In this document: positions 25,577 to 33,119 of the stretch, one piece after another
Layout of the letters: the number at the start of each line of letters is the position of its first letter
Position numbering within the stretch: the stretch's first letter is position 1
Source of the DNA: an uncultured Lachnospiraceae bacterium
GTDB lineage: Bacteria; Bacillota; Clostridia; Lachnospirales; Lachnospiraceae
Length of the DNA: 64,000 nucleotides
Reading direction: 5' to 3'
Assembly (NCBI GenBank): GCA_934351925.1
Contig: CAKRJT010000006.1
Location: forward strand, 1-64,000
Notes under the pieces: generated by a model
Databases searched by the model: none
What the model was told of the DNA's origin: nothing
The model's input: the letters and a program-made list of their open reading frames with translations, nothing else
Program-made: the position numbers and the translations under genes

Positions 25577-25876
25577 TCAGGTGTCAAAACATGCGGTTTT
25601 GATTCTTATGTGTATATCATGTTATATTTATACATATCGGCTCCGTTGTACGAAGCAGGTTGTTCTAACGACTCTGAAAAAAATATTTCTGCTTTCGCCA
25701 CCGTTGCAAAATCAGCCCTCCATGGCTGTTTGCAACTCAGCCGGCATCCATGCCGGCTGTGGCTGTACGATAAACAGAGTCCTAAGAACAACCAAGCTTC
25801 TCCCAAAAGTCGCGATACGCATAAATATAACATGATATACATATTAAAGTTGTAAAAGCATGTTTTTGACACCGGA
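25577..25876. repeat. 300-bp element with long inverted arms and two inner hairpins
   Basis: The left end GGTGTCAAAACATGC faces the right end GCATGTTTTTGACACC. Inside, TGTATATCATGTTATATTTA (25611-25630) faces TAAATATAACATGATATACA (25822-25841), and GGTTGTTCTAACGACTCT faces AGAGTCCTAAGAACAACC. The centre has two more hairpins, GTTGCAAA..CAGCC with GGCTG.TTTGCAAC (25703-25737) and CAGCCGGCAT/ATGCCGGCTG (25738-25759). It fills the gap between the methyltransferase and nitroreductase genes. Frames of 84-94 codons on both strands arise only from the symmetry. It looks like a MITE-type element or a highly structured RNA. A right-half copy lies at 36276. Confidence 0.8.
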
Positions 25877-25922
25877 ATCTATTATAGTAATAAAAAATAT
25901 TTATTTTTAGGAGGACACCATC

Positions 25923-26444
25923 ATGAACGAGGTAATGAAGAACATACTTACAAGAAGAAGCACCCGCAAGTTTACGGATGAGCAGGTTCCAAAGGAGATA
26001 CTCAAGGATATTGTCGACGCGGCTTTACATGCGCCGTCGGGAATGGGAAAGCAGTCATGGAGCTTCACGGTAATAACCAACAAGGACGTTATTTCACGCC
26101 TTGCCGAGACTATGAGAGTGGCACTTGGAAGAGAGCACTACGATATGTACAAGCCGACCGCGCTCATCATTCCGTCCAATCTGCGCGAGAATCCTCTCGG
26201 AAGGGACGATAATTCCTGTGCGCTTGAGAACATTTTCCTCGCGGCACATTCCTACGGTGTCGATTCCGTGTGGATTAACCAGCTAGGAGCTGTCTGCGAT
26301 GATGAGAAGGTCAGGGCGATGCTTGATGAGTTCGGCATTCCTTCAGACCATGTTGTGTACGGAATAGCTGCACTCGGCTATGCTGCACCTGACGCGCCTT
26401 ACAAGGAGAGAACCTATGCGGGCGAGGTAAGGTATATCGACTAG
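25923..26444 (+). CDS. Nitroreductase-family flavoprotein
   Basis: The 173-residue protein starts 'MNEVMKNILTRRSTRKFTDE', the FMN-phosphate-binding start of the nitroreductase fold, with 'ALHAPSGMGKQSWSFTVIT' next and 'YGVDSVWINQLG' and 'VYGIAALGYAAP' later. It reduces nitro compounds, quinones or related acceptors with NAD(P)H in the cytoplasm; the physiological substrate is unknown. GGAGG lies 8 bp before the ATG. The final stop codon TAG overlaps the stop codon of a decayed gene on the other strand (26441). Confidence 0.9.
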   Translation: MNEVMKNILTRRSTRKFTDEQVPKEILKDIVDAALHAPSGMGKQSWSFTVITNKDVISRLAETMRVALGREHYDMYKPTALIIPSNLRENPLGRDDNSCALENIFLAAHSYGVDSVWINQLGAVCDDEKVRAMLDEFGIPSDHVVYGIAALGYAAPDAPYKERTYAGEVRYID

Positions 26445-26580
26445 TACCCGTTGGCACGCGAAGTTATTACATTGCCGGACACAGCAACATCAAGGTCTGT
26501 CGAATGTGTTGATTCAATTCCGGTCAAAATTCCGGCATGGTCGAGTACATCTACACCTGCACAAGTACCACACTTTTCAT
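26441..26580 (-). pseudogene. Internally deleted DJ-1/PfpI-family gene
   Basis: On the minus strand a GGGAGG site (near 26593-26598) precedes ATG 26580, which opens 'MKSVVLVQV' and stops. In another frame (26575-26441) one reads 'CAGVDVLDHAGILTGIES' and then 'DVAVSGNVITSRANGY', a good match to the C-terminal half of DJ-1/PfpI proteins ('...GNIITSRG...'). The start and the end of one gene thus survive with the middle deleted. The rest of the 370-bp gap up to the sigma factor gene holds only AT-rich sequence with a TATAAT-like box at 26746. Confidence 0.5.
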
Positions 26581-26821
26581 TTTGTTATTACCTCCCTGCA
26601 TGAAGTCTCTGCTTATCTGGGTACATATCCTTGTCGTCCGTCTTGATTCATTGATTTTATATCAGCGCTTTGGGCTTGTCAATAAAGCCGTTTTACAGAA
26701 AAAGAGATATTTTGGAAATATTCCGTGGGTTTTTGTTTTCTCATGTGTATAATTATATAAAGGACAGAAAGTAAAGTGTGCAGAATAAATACATAGGATA
26801 GAAAAGAGGGGAGGCTTGACG

Positions 26822-27364
26822 GTGCAGGAACAAGAGATAATTGAAATGCTGCATAAAAGAGACGAGAAGGGCATTGACGAGCTGCTTAGGCATTACGGGC
26901 CTTTGATTAAATATGTTATAGCTCCTATTCTAGAGAGCCCACAGGACAGGGAAGAGTGTCTTGGTGAGGCAGTGATGAAGATATGGGACAAAATCGAACA
27001 GTTCAGTGAGCAGAGAGGGAGCTTCAAAGCGTGGATTACGGCAATAGCGCGAAACACTGCACTCAATCACAGGAGAAGAAACGAGGCACACGGAAGAGGT
27101 GAGGAACTCTTAGAGAGCGTGCCTGCGGGGGAGGCAACACCTGAGGAGCAGGTTTTACGGAACGAGAGACGTGAGGAGCTGAAACGGGCATTGTACAGAC
27201 TGTCAGCCAAGGACAGGATTCTGTTTTACAGGAAATATTACTACTGCCAGTCCATAGAGCAGATTGCTGCCGAGGCCGGAATGACAAAGAGGGCTGTTGA
27301 GGGCAGATTGTACCGCATAAAGAAGCAGCTTCGGCAGATTTTAGGGGGTGAGTACAATGGGTAA
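26822..27364 (+). CDS. ECF-type RNA polymerase sigma factor
   Basis: GAGGGGAGG at 26806-26814 favours GTG 26822 over TTG 26816. The 180-residue protein has sigma region 2 ('LLRHYGPLIKYVIAPILESP', 'CLGEAVMKIWDKIEQFSEQR', 'FKAWITAIARNTALNHRRR') and region 4 ('RALYRLSAKDRILFYRKYYY', 'SIEQIAAEAGMTKRAVEGRL'), joined by a short acidic linker. No region 3 is present, as in ECF sigma factors. It overlaps the next gene by 8 bp; that gene encodes a membrane protein expected to act as anti-sigma factor. The inducing signal and target promoters are unknown. Confidence 0.9.
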   Translation: MQEQEIIEMLHKRDEKGIDELLRHYGPLIKYVIAPILESPQDREECLGEAVMKIWDKIEQFSEQRGSFKAWITAIARNTALNHRRRNEAHGRGEELLESVPAGEATPEEQVLRNERREELKRALYRLSAKDRILFYRKYYYCQSIEQIAAEAGMTKRAVEGRLYRIKKQLRQILGGEYNG

Positions 27365-28823
27365 AGCACAGTGGAGTAACCTTGATGACAATGAACTTGA
27401 ACGCACATTGACGGAGAGCATTGACGAGCTTCCTATGGAGGATATCGTGGAGAATGTAGTACCGTTGAAGAGTGCTATGCTGTATGTGCTCGCAGGGCTT
27501 GTGTTAAGCTCGGTTGTCTTTAGCATTTTTAAGCTCAATTACATACTTCCTATTGTCGGGGCGGTGCTGTCGATTCTCGGTTACCGTAAGCTGAAGTCGG
27601 AGAATAAGTACTTTTCTGCCTGCTATGCTATTGAGCTTGTGAGCCTCATATATATTTTAGCGGTGCTGATTCTGAACACGATGACGCTGGGCACGGAGGT
27701 TCATGTGAAATATGTGCTTAAAACTGTAAGCGTCATAATGGCGGGAGTAAGTTTCGCGGGAGTGCTGTGTCTGTGGCTCGCCTTGAGACAGGTTCAGAAA
27801 AAGGCGGGATTAGAGCCGGGAGCGTATGCGGTCTTAGCACTTGCAGGCTTGTATGCGCTTGTGGGACTGCTCGCAGTATTCGGTTACGGCAGCGTCCATC
27901 TCATTACTATGGTTATTACAATCGCCGTCTTTGCGGTGCTTATATGCGCGATATACAAGCTTCCGAGGGAGCTTGACGAGGCGGGGTATCTTGTGAGAAT
28001 ATCGCGGATAAGGATTCCCGATAAAGCGATTGTGATAGCGGTGTTAGCGGTGCTTGTGACAGGCAGTGCCTACGGATATATGTTCGGAAACGGCTATAGG
28101 ATGGCTTGGAGCATACGGGATGATGTGCAGCAGGGGACGGATATAGAGGGTATCAGGGAGGAACTCATCGCGCAGGGCTTTCCCGACTATGTGTTGGATG
28201 ACCTGACGGCGGAGGAGATTGTCTCCTGCGGCGGCGCGGTAAATGTACTGACGCAGAATAAGAACTGCGACAACGGACTTCAGTTTACGGATGTCGCGGT
28301 TCAGGTGCAGGATGCCGATGTGGATGAGCTGTGGATAATTTTTCATTATTTCAGATGGATTGAGGATAAGAAGCCTTACGGAGCGGAGGCTGTGCAGATA
28401 TGGACTACGGACCATGAGATACAGGAGGGCTGGCTTACGGCAGGAGAGGTCAAAGGCAGGCTTATGTATGACAGGGGCGGAGTGACCTACACGGCACCAT
28501 ATCATTCGATGGAGAGCGTCACATACAACCGAACGGCATGGATTGACAGAGTGCAGACCGTGACGGACGTTTTCGGCACATTTTCATTTCCGAGAAAGGG
28601 AGAAAATTGCAGGGGATATGTGAGCTATTCGACGGTACACACGATTAAGGATTATACATTCTATGATTTCATCAATTACACATATCAGGAGAGCTGGTGG
28701 CAATATCCTGTAATATCGGCGTATGACCATAGGACGAGCGGCAGGTTTAACCAAAAGCCGTTTATGACCGTTCAGAATCCGTTTTTCTTCTACTTTGAGG
28801 AGGATGGAATCAGGCAGTATTAA
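27357..28823 (+). CDS. Membrane anti-sigma-type protein partner of the ECF sigma factor
   Basis: ATG 27357 is preceded by AGGGGGTGAG and overlaps the sigma gene by 8 bp. The 488-residue product starts with a cytoplasmic acidic segment ('WSNLDDNELERTLTESIDEL'), then about eight membrane helices ('AMLYVLAGLVLSSVVFSIF' through 'IPDKAIVIAVLAVLVTGSAYG'), then an extracellular domain of about 240 residues containing 'AWSIRDDVQQGTDIEGIREE' and a Trp/Tyr-rich end. No zinc-binding HxxxCxxC motif is seen in the N-terminus. By position it should hold the sigma factor at the membrane until its outer domain senses a signal. The sequence family is not one I recognise, so the role rests on gene order. Confidence 0.6.
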   Translation: MGKAQWSNLDDNELERTLTESIDELPMEDIVENVVPLKSAMLYVLAGLVLSSVVFSIFKLNYILPIVGAVLSILGYRKLKSENKYFSACYAIELVSLIYILAVLILNTMTLGTEVHVKYVLKTVSVIMAGVSFAGVLCLWLALRQVQKKAGLEPGAYAVLALAGLYALVGLLAVFGYGSVHLITMVITIAVFAVLICAIYKLPRELDEAGYLVRISRIRIPDKAIVIAVLAVLVTGSAYGYMFGNGYRMAWSIRDDVQQGTDIEGIREELIAQGFPDYVLDDLTAEEIVSCGGAVNVLTQNKNCDNGLQFTDVAVQVQDADVDELWIIFHYFRWIEDKKPYGAEAVQIWTTDHEIQEGWLTAGEVKGRLMYDRGGVTYTAPYHSMESVTYNRTAWIDRVQTVTDVFGTFSFPRKGENCRGYVSYSTVHTIKDYTFYDFINYTYQESWWQYPVISAYDHRTSGRFNQKPFMTVQNPFFFYFEEDGIRQY

Positions 28824-28849
28824 GCATAGATAAAAATATAAGCAGGAAT

Positions 28850-28931
28850 AAAAATCTCCTTTTTTGAAATAATATTTTGGATTTATGGCAGTGAGCCGTG
28901 AAAATGATGGATTTCAGAGAGGGAGATTTTT
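28850..28931 (+). promoter_or_regulatory. Inverted repeat that can pair with the hcp ribosome binding site
   Basis: AAAAATCTCC (28850-28859) is perfectly complementary to GGAGATTTTT (28922-28931), which contains the Shine-Dalgarno sequence just before the hcp ATG at 28933. The 62-nt loop has no obvious helix. Pairing would hide the site; whether the upstream arm is transcribed with hcp is unknown. Confidence 0.4.
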
Positions 28932-28932
28932 T

Positions 28933-30594
28933 ATGGAAAAAGAGAGAAAAATGTTCTGTTATCAGTGTCAGGAGACAGCGGGCAACGAGGGCTGTATGCA
29001 GGTCGGAATGTGCGGAAAGACGCCCGACGTTGCGGCAATGCAGGATTTGCTGGTGTATGTGACCAAGGGGCTTTCTGAGGTCACGACGAAGCTTCGTGAG
29101 CTCGGGGAGGAGATTTCACCCGACGACAACCACCGCGTCACGTTCAATCTCTTTATCACGATAACAAACGCAAGCTTTGACAGGGAATCGATTGTCGCGA
29201 GGATTAAAGACACCTTAGAGTGCAAAAAAAGACTTCTCACAAAGCTTGATAAGCTTTGCGGGGAGAAGGGCAGAAAATACAGCCTCTCGGATGCGGCGGT
29301 ATGGGACGGTGACGAGAGCGAATATGATGAGAAGGCGAAAAAGGAGGGCGTACTCTCGACGAAGGATGAGGATGTGCGTTCATTACGACAGCTCATAACC
29401 TACGGTGTTAAGGGCATGAGTGCGTATTCCAAGCATGCCAACGCGCTTATGAAGGAGGCTCCGGAGATTGATGCTTTTATTCAGAGAGCACTCGCAGCCA
29501 CGCTCGACGATTCGGTGACGGTTGACGAGCTTATTGCACTCGCGCTTGAGACGGGAGAGTATGGCGTAAAGGTCATGAGCTTTCTCGATGCAGCCAACAC
29601 CGGGGCTTACGGAAATCCCGAGATGACGAGAGTAAATATCGGAGTGAGAAATAATCCCGGAATACTTGTATCAGGACATGATTTGAGGGACTTGGAGATG
29701 CTCCTTGAGCAGACAAAGGGGACGGGAGTCGATGTTTACACCCACAGTGAGATGCTTCCAGCCAACTCATATCCCGGTCTTAAAAAGTACTCCCATCTCG
29801 TCGGAAATTACGGAAATGCGTGGTGGGAACAGAAGAAGGAGTTCGAGCACTTCAACGGTCCTATTCTTATGACGACCAACTGTGTCGTGCCGCCGTCGGC
29901 ATCATATAAGGACAGACTGTACACGACGGGAGCGACGGCATATCCGGGCTGTAAGCATATATCGGGGGCATACGGTGAAAAAAAGGATTTCTCGGAGATT
30001 ATAGAGCATGCCAAGAAATGTCCGCCGCCTGAGGAACTTGAGCGTGGTGAAATCTGGGGAGGCTTCGCGCACGCACAGGTTGAGGCACTTGCAGACAAAA
30101 TTGTGGAAGCCGTCAAGTCGGGTGCTGTTAAGAAGTTCGTTGTCATGGCAGGGTGTGACGGCAGGCACGGAAGCCGCGAGTACTATACAGAGTTTGCCAA
30201 GGCACTTCCTGAGGATACGGTTATTCTTACCGCGGGCTGTGCAAAGTACAGATACAACAAGCTCGACCTCGGGGACATCGGCGGCATTCCGCGCGTTCTC
30301 GACGCGGGACAGTGCAATGACTCATTTTCGATAGTCGTGACAGCACTTAAGCTCAAGGAACTCTTCGGCGTTGACGACATCAACGACCTTCCGGTTATCT
30401 ATAATATTGCATGGTATGAGCAGAAGGCGGTGCTTGTCCTGCTCTCGCTTCTTGCAATCGGGATACAGAATATCCATCTTGGACCTACGCTCCCGGCATT
30501 TTTAAGCCCGAATGTCACCAAGGTGCTTGTGGAGAAGTTCCACATTGCGGGAATTGACAGCGTCGATGCCGACATGGAGCTGTTCTTCGGATAG
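28933..30594 (+). CDS. hcp: Hybrid cluster protein (hydroxylamine reductase)
   Basis: ATG 28933 follows GAGAGGGAG; the frame opens earlier at 28885 but without a site. The 553-residue protein has the N-terminal iron-sulfur cysteines 'MFCYQCQETAGNEGCMQVG' and 'MCGK' and the hybrid-cluster ligands spread through 'NCVVPPSASYKDRLYTTGA', 'YPGCKHI', 'VMAGCDGRHGSREYY', 'TAGCAKYRYNK' and 'AGQCNDSFS', ending with the conserved 'EQKAVLVLLSLLAIGIQNI' and 'LGPTLPAFLSPNV'. The close CxxC spacing is of the anaerobe type. Hcp handles nitric oxide and hydroxylamine in the cytoplasm and needs no second gene here; no hcr reductase is adjacent. A hairpin may cover its ribosome binding site. Confidence 0.95.
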   Translation: MEKERKMFCYQCQETAGNEGCMQVGMCGKTPDVAAMQDLLVYVTKGLSEVTTKLRELGEEISPDDNHRVTFNLFITITNASFDRESIVARIKDTLECKKRLLTKLDKLCGEKGRKYSLSDAAVWDGDESEYDEKAKKEGVLSTKDEDVRSLRQLITYGVKGMSAYSKHANALMKEAPEIDAFIQRALAATLDDSVTVDELIALALETGEYGVKVMSFLDAANTGAYGNPEMTRVNIGVRNNPGILVSGHDLRDLEMLLEQTKGTGVDVYTHSEMLPANSYPGLKKYSHLVGNYGNAWWEQKKEFEHFNGPILMTTNCVVPPSASYKDRLYTTGATAYPGCKHISGAYGEKKDFSEIIEHAKKCPPPEELERGEIWGGFAHAQVEALADKIVEAVKSGAVKKFVVMAGCDGRHGSREYYTEFAKALPEDTVILTAGCAKYRYNKLDLGDIGGIPRVLDAGQCNDSFSIVVTALKLKELFGVDDINDLPVIYNIAWYEQKAVLVLLSLLAIGIQNIHLGPTLPAFLSPNVTKVLVEKFHIAGIDSVDADMELFFG

Positions 30595-30674
30595 ATTGAT
30601 TTTACGCGTGCTAAGGTATATAATTCACACATAAAAGACATACAGTTTGTATGAGCTTAGAGGTGAGGATTGAT

Positions 30675-31304
30675 ATGAGAACACGAGAGGAAGTATTAAG
30701 CTATGGACTTTCTTTTCCCAACACATATAAGGAAGCCCCTTTTCATGACCCGAATTGGGAGCTTGTGAGAGTGAGGAAAAGTAAGAAAGCTTTTCTGTGG
30801 GTGTATGAGAGAAACGGATATATTAACATGAATCTGAAGGCTGACGCGGGCTGGCGCGACTTATGGAGAGGAACGTATACGGCTGTGCAGCCTGCATATC
30901 ACCAGAATAAGGAGCATTGGAACACGGTTGTGCTTGACGGCTCGGTACCCGATGAGGTTTTGGAGGATATGATAGCCGAGAGCTACCGGCTTGTGACCGA
31001 CAGCCCGACCGGGAGAATATATGATGCCGTGAAACGCATACCGAAAGGCATGGTAGCAACATACGGACAGGTTGCGTATATGGCTGGTGACAGGAAGATG
31101 GCTCGGGCTGTCGGAAATGCTCTTCATAAGAACCCGAGTCCTGATGAGATACCATGCTTTAGGGTTGTCAATTCCAAGGGGGAGCTATCAGGTGAGTTTG
31201 CGTTCGGCGGAGCCGGAGAGCAGGCAAAAAGATTGCGCGCTGACGGCATAGAGGTGGTTGACGGGAGAGTAGACTTAAGAAAATATGGTTACACCGGAGA
31301 ATAA
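30675..31304 (+). CDS. Fusion of MmcQ/YjbR domain and MGMT-like alkyltransferase
   Basis: AGAGGTGAGG lies 6 bp before ATG 30675. Residues 1-105 are a MmcQ/YjbR domain ('EEVLSYGLSFPNTYKEAPFH', 'LVRVRKSKKAFLWVYERNGY', 'MNLKADAGWRDLWRGTY', 'HWNTVVLDG'). Residues 115-209 are the C-terminal domain of O6-alkylguanine-DNA alkyltransferases: 'GRIYDAVKRIPKGMVATYGQ', 'MARAVGNALHKNP' and the active-site segment 'IPCFRVVNSKGELS'. The acceptor cysteine (about residue 160) is kept but the usual PCHRV has Phe for His, the general base helper. It may repair alkylated DNA weakly or act like an alkyltransferase-like lesion-binding protein. It is a single gene before the exporter operon. Confidence 0.85.
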   Translation: MRTREEVLSYGLSFPNTYKEAPFHDPNWELVRVRKSKKAFLWVYERNGYINMNLKADAGWRDLWRGTYTAVQPAYHQNKEHWNTVVLDGSVPDEVLEDMIAESYRLVTDSPTGRIYDAVKRIPKGMVATYGQVAYMAGDRKMARAVGNALHKNPSPDEIPCFRVVNSKGELSGEFAFGGAGEQAKRLRADGIEVVDGRVDLRKYGYTGE

Positions 31305-31330
31305 TTGATAATAAAAATAAGAAACGAATA

Positions 31331-31375
31331 TTGACATTTATATTACTTGGTCATACAATAGTTGCAAATGCAACT
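31331..31375 (+). promoter_or_regulatory. Promoter with overlapping MarR-type operator
   Basis: TTGACA (31331-31336), a 17-bp spacer and TACAAT (31354-31359) are followed at once by the palindrome AGTTGC-AAAT-GCAACT (31360-31375), which covers the expected transcription start. GGAGG at 31379 then leads to the exporter ATG at 31392. A MarR gene ends this operon, so repression of exporter and regulator together is the natural reading. Confidence 0.8.
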
Positions 31376-31391
31376 GTTGGAGGTACAAGTA

Positions 31392-33119
31392 ATGTTGAAA
31401 AGAATATTTTCTTATATGAAACAATATAAGAAATACGCATATCTTGCATTGGTATGTATAGGCATAGAGGTAGTGCTTGAGCTTATGGTGCCTATGCTCA
31501 TGGCGGATTTGATTGACAATGGCGTAGCCAACGCTGATATTCCATATATTTATACCAAGGGAATACAGATGGGAGGCTGCGCCATTCTTGCGCTTATTTT
31601 GGGAATAGGAAGCTCAAAATTCTCGGCTCTTGCGGGTCAGGGGCTCGGGGCAAATATAAGAATGGCGGAATATGAGAAGCTGCAATCGTACTCCTTTTCC
31701 AATATCGACCATTTCAGAGTGTCATCGCTTGTCACGAGACTCACAAGCGACGTGACCAATATTCAGAACTCCGTATCAACGGGAATGCGCCCGTTCGGAC
31801 GAAGCCCGGTGATGCTCATTGTTGCGACGTCCGTGGCTTTTTCCATCAACTCGACGCTTGCACTTGTCTTTCTGGTGGCACTGCCGGTACTTGCGGTGAT
31901 GCTCATTGCGATAATCGTCCATATAAGACCGCTGTACTCGAAGATGCAGAACGCAATCGACCTTGTAAACCGCACGGTCGGTGAAAATCTCACGGCAATC
32001 CGTGTTGTAAAGGCGTATGTGCGCGGTGATTATGAGATAGAAAAGTTCGAGGAGGTCAATGAGAACCTCAAAAATCAGTCGGAAAGTGCCTTTAAGAGTT
32101 CGGTGCTTAACATGCCTGCGATGCAGCTTGTGATGTACTCGACGATTCTGGGAATACTTCTGCTCGGCGGGCATCTTGTTAAGGCAGGTGAGCTCGGAAT
32201 AGGGCAGCTCACCAGCTTTTTGAGCTATGTCCTTCTCATTCTCAACTCGCTCATGATGATGTCGAATGTATTTATGATGATGACGCGTTCGCTCGTGTCG
32301 GGAGCGCGAATCATGGAGGTGCTCGATGAGAAGATTGATATCACCGACGAGCTTGCAAGGGATATAAGCGTGGAGCACGGGGAAATCGAGTTTGACCATG
32401 TATGGTTCAAATACAAGGAGGAGGCGGAGGAATATGTTCTCTCTGATATATCCTTTCATATCAAGCCCGGACAGACTGTCGGAATTATCGGGCAGACGGG
32501 TTCGGCAAAGACTACACTCGTGCAGCTTATTCCGAGACTCTACGATGTGAGCAGAGGTGTCGTGAAGGTCGACGGCGTGGATGTGAAGGAGTATCCGATG
32601 AGACATCTGAGGGATGCAATCGCGATGGTGCTTCAGAAAAATACACTTTTTTCGGGCTCACTTTTGTCAAATCTTAAATGGGGCAATGAGGATGCTACGA
32701 TGGAGGAGATTGAGGAAGCGTGCCATATCGCCTGCGTGGACGAGTTCATTGACAGACTGTCTGACGGTTACGACACTGAGATGGGACAGGGCGGGGTGAA
32801 TGTCTCAGGAGGACAGAAGCAGAGAATATGTATAGCACGCGCAATCCTCAAAAAGCCTAAGGTGCTCATTCTTGATGACTCGACAAGTGCCGTGGATACG
32901 GCGACTGAGGCAAAGATTCGGGAAGGGCTTGCAAGGAAGCTTCCCGACATGACAAAGATTGTGATTGCCCAGAGAATCTCTTCCGTGCGCCATGCCGATC
33001 AGATTATCATTCTCGATAAGGGAAAGGTAGACGGCATAGGAACACACGAGAGCCTGCTTGCATCAAATAAGATATATCAGGAAATATATGAATCACAGAA
33101 GGAGGGGGCAGATTTATAA
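31392..33119 (+). CDS. ABC exporter subunit 1 (degenerate ATPase site)
   Basis: The 575-residue half transporter has six membrane helices ('YAYLALVCIGIEVVLELMV' onward) and an ATPase domain with Walker A 'GQTGSAKTTLVQ', signature 'NVSGGQKQRICIARAIL' and Walker B 'VLILDDSTSAVD'. The usual catalytic glutamate after Walker B is Asp, and the H-loop reads 'IAQRIS' with Gln for His. Such non-catalytic sites are typical of one half of heterodimeric exporters like BmrCD or TM287/288. The next gene starts in the stop codon (TAATG) and has a normal site, so the pair forms one transporter for drugs or lipids. Confidence 0.92.
   Translation: MLKRIFSYMKQYKKYAYLALVCIGIEVVLELMVPMLMADLIDNGVANADIPYIYTKGIQMGGCAILALILGIGSSKFSALAGQGLGANIRMAEYEKLQSYSFSNIDHFRVSSLVTRLTSDVTNIQNSVSTGMRPFGRSPVMLIVATSVAFSINSTLALVFLVALPVLAVMLIAIIVHIRPLYSKMQNAIDLVNRTVGENLTAIRVVKAYVRGDYEIEKFEEVNENLKNQSESAFKSSVLNMPAMQLVMYSTILGILLLGGHLVKAGELGIGQLTSFLSYVLLILNSLMMMSNVFMMMTRSLVSGARIMEVLDEKIDITDELARDISVEHGEIEFDHVWFKYKEEAEEYVLSDISFHIKPGQTVGIIGQTGSAKTTLVQLIPRLYDVSRGVVKVDGVDVKEYPMRHLRDAIAMVLQKNTLFSGSLLSNLKWGNEDATMEEIEEACHIACVDEFIDRLSDGYDTEMGQGGVNVSGGQKQRICIARAILKKPKVLILDDSTSAVDTATEAKIREGLARKLPDMTKIVIAQRISSVRHADQIIILDKGKVDGIGTHESLLASNKIYQEIYESQKEGADL

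Noticed and set aside
25571..25872. Overlapping frames of 84-94 codons on both strands
   Set aside because: They arise from the long inverted arms of the repeat element; both strands give nearly the same peptide ('YIMLYLY'), which shows symmetry and not coding.
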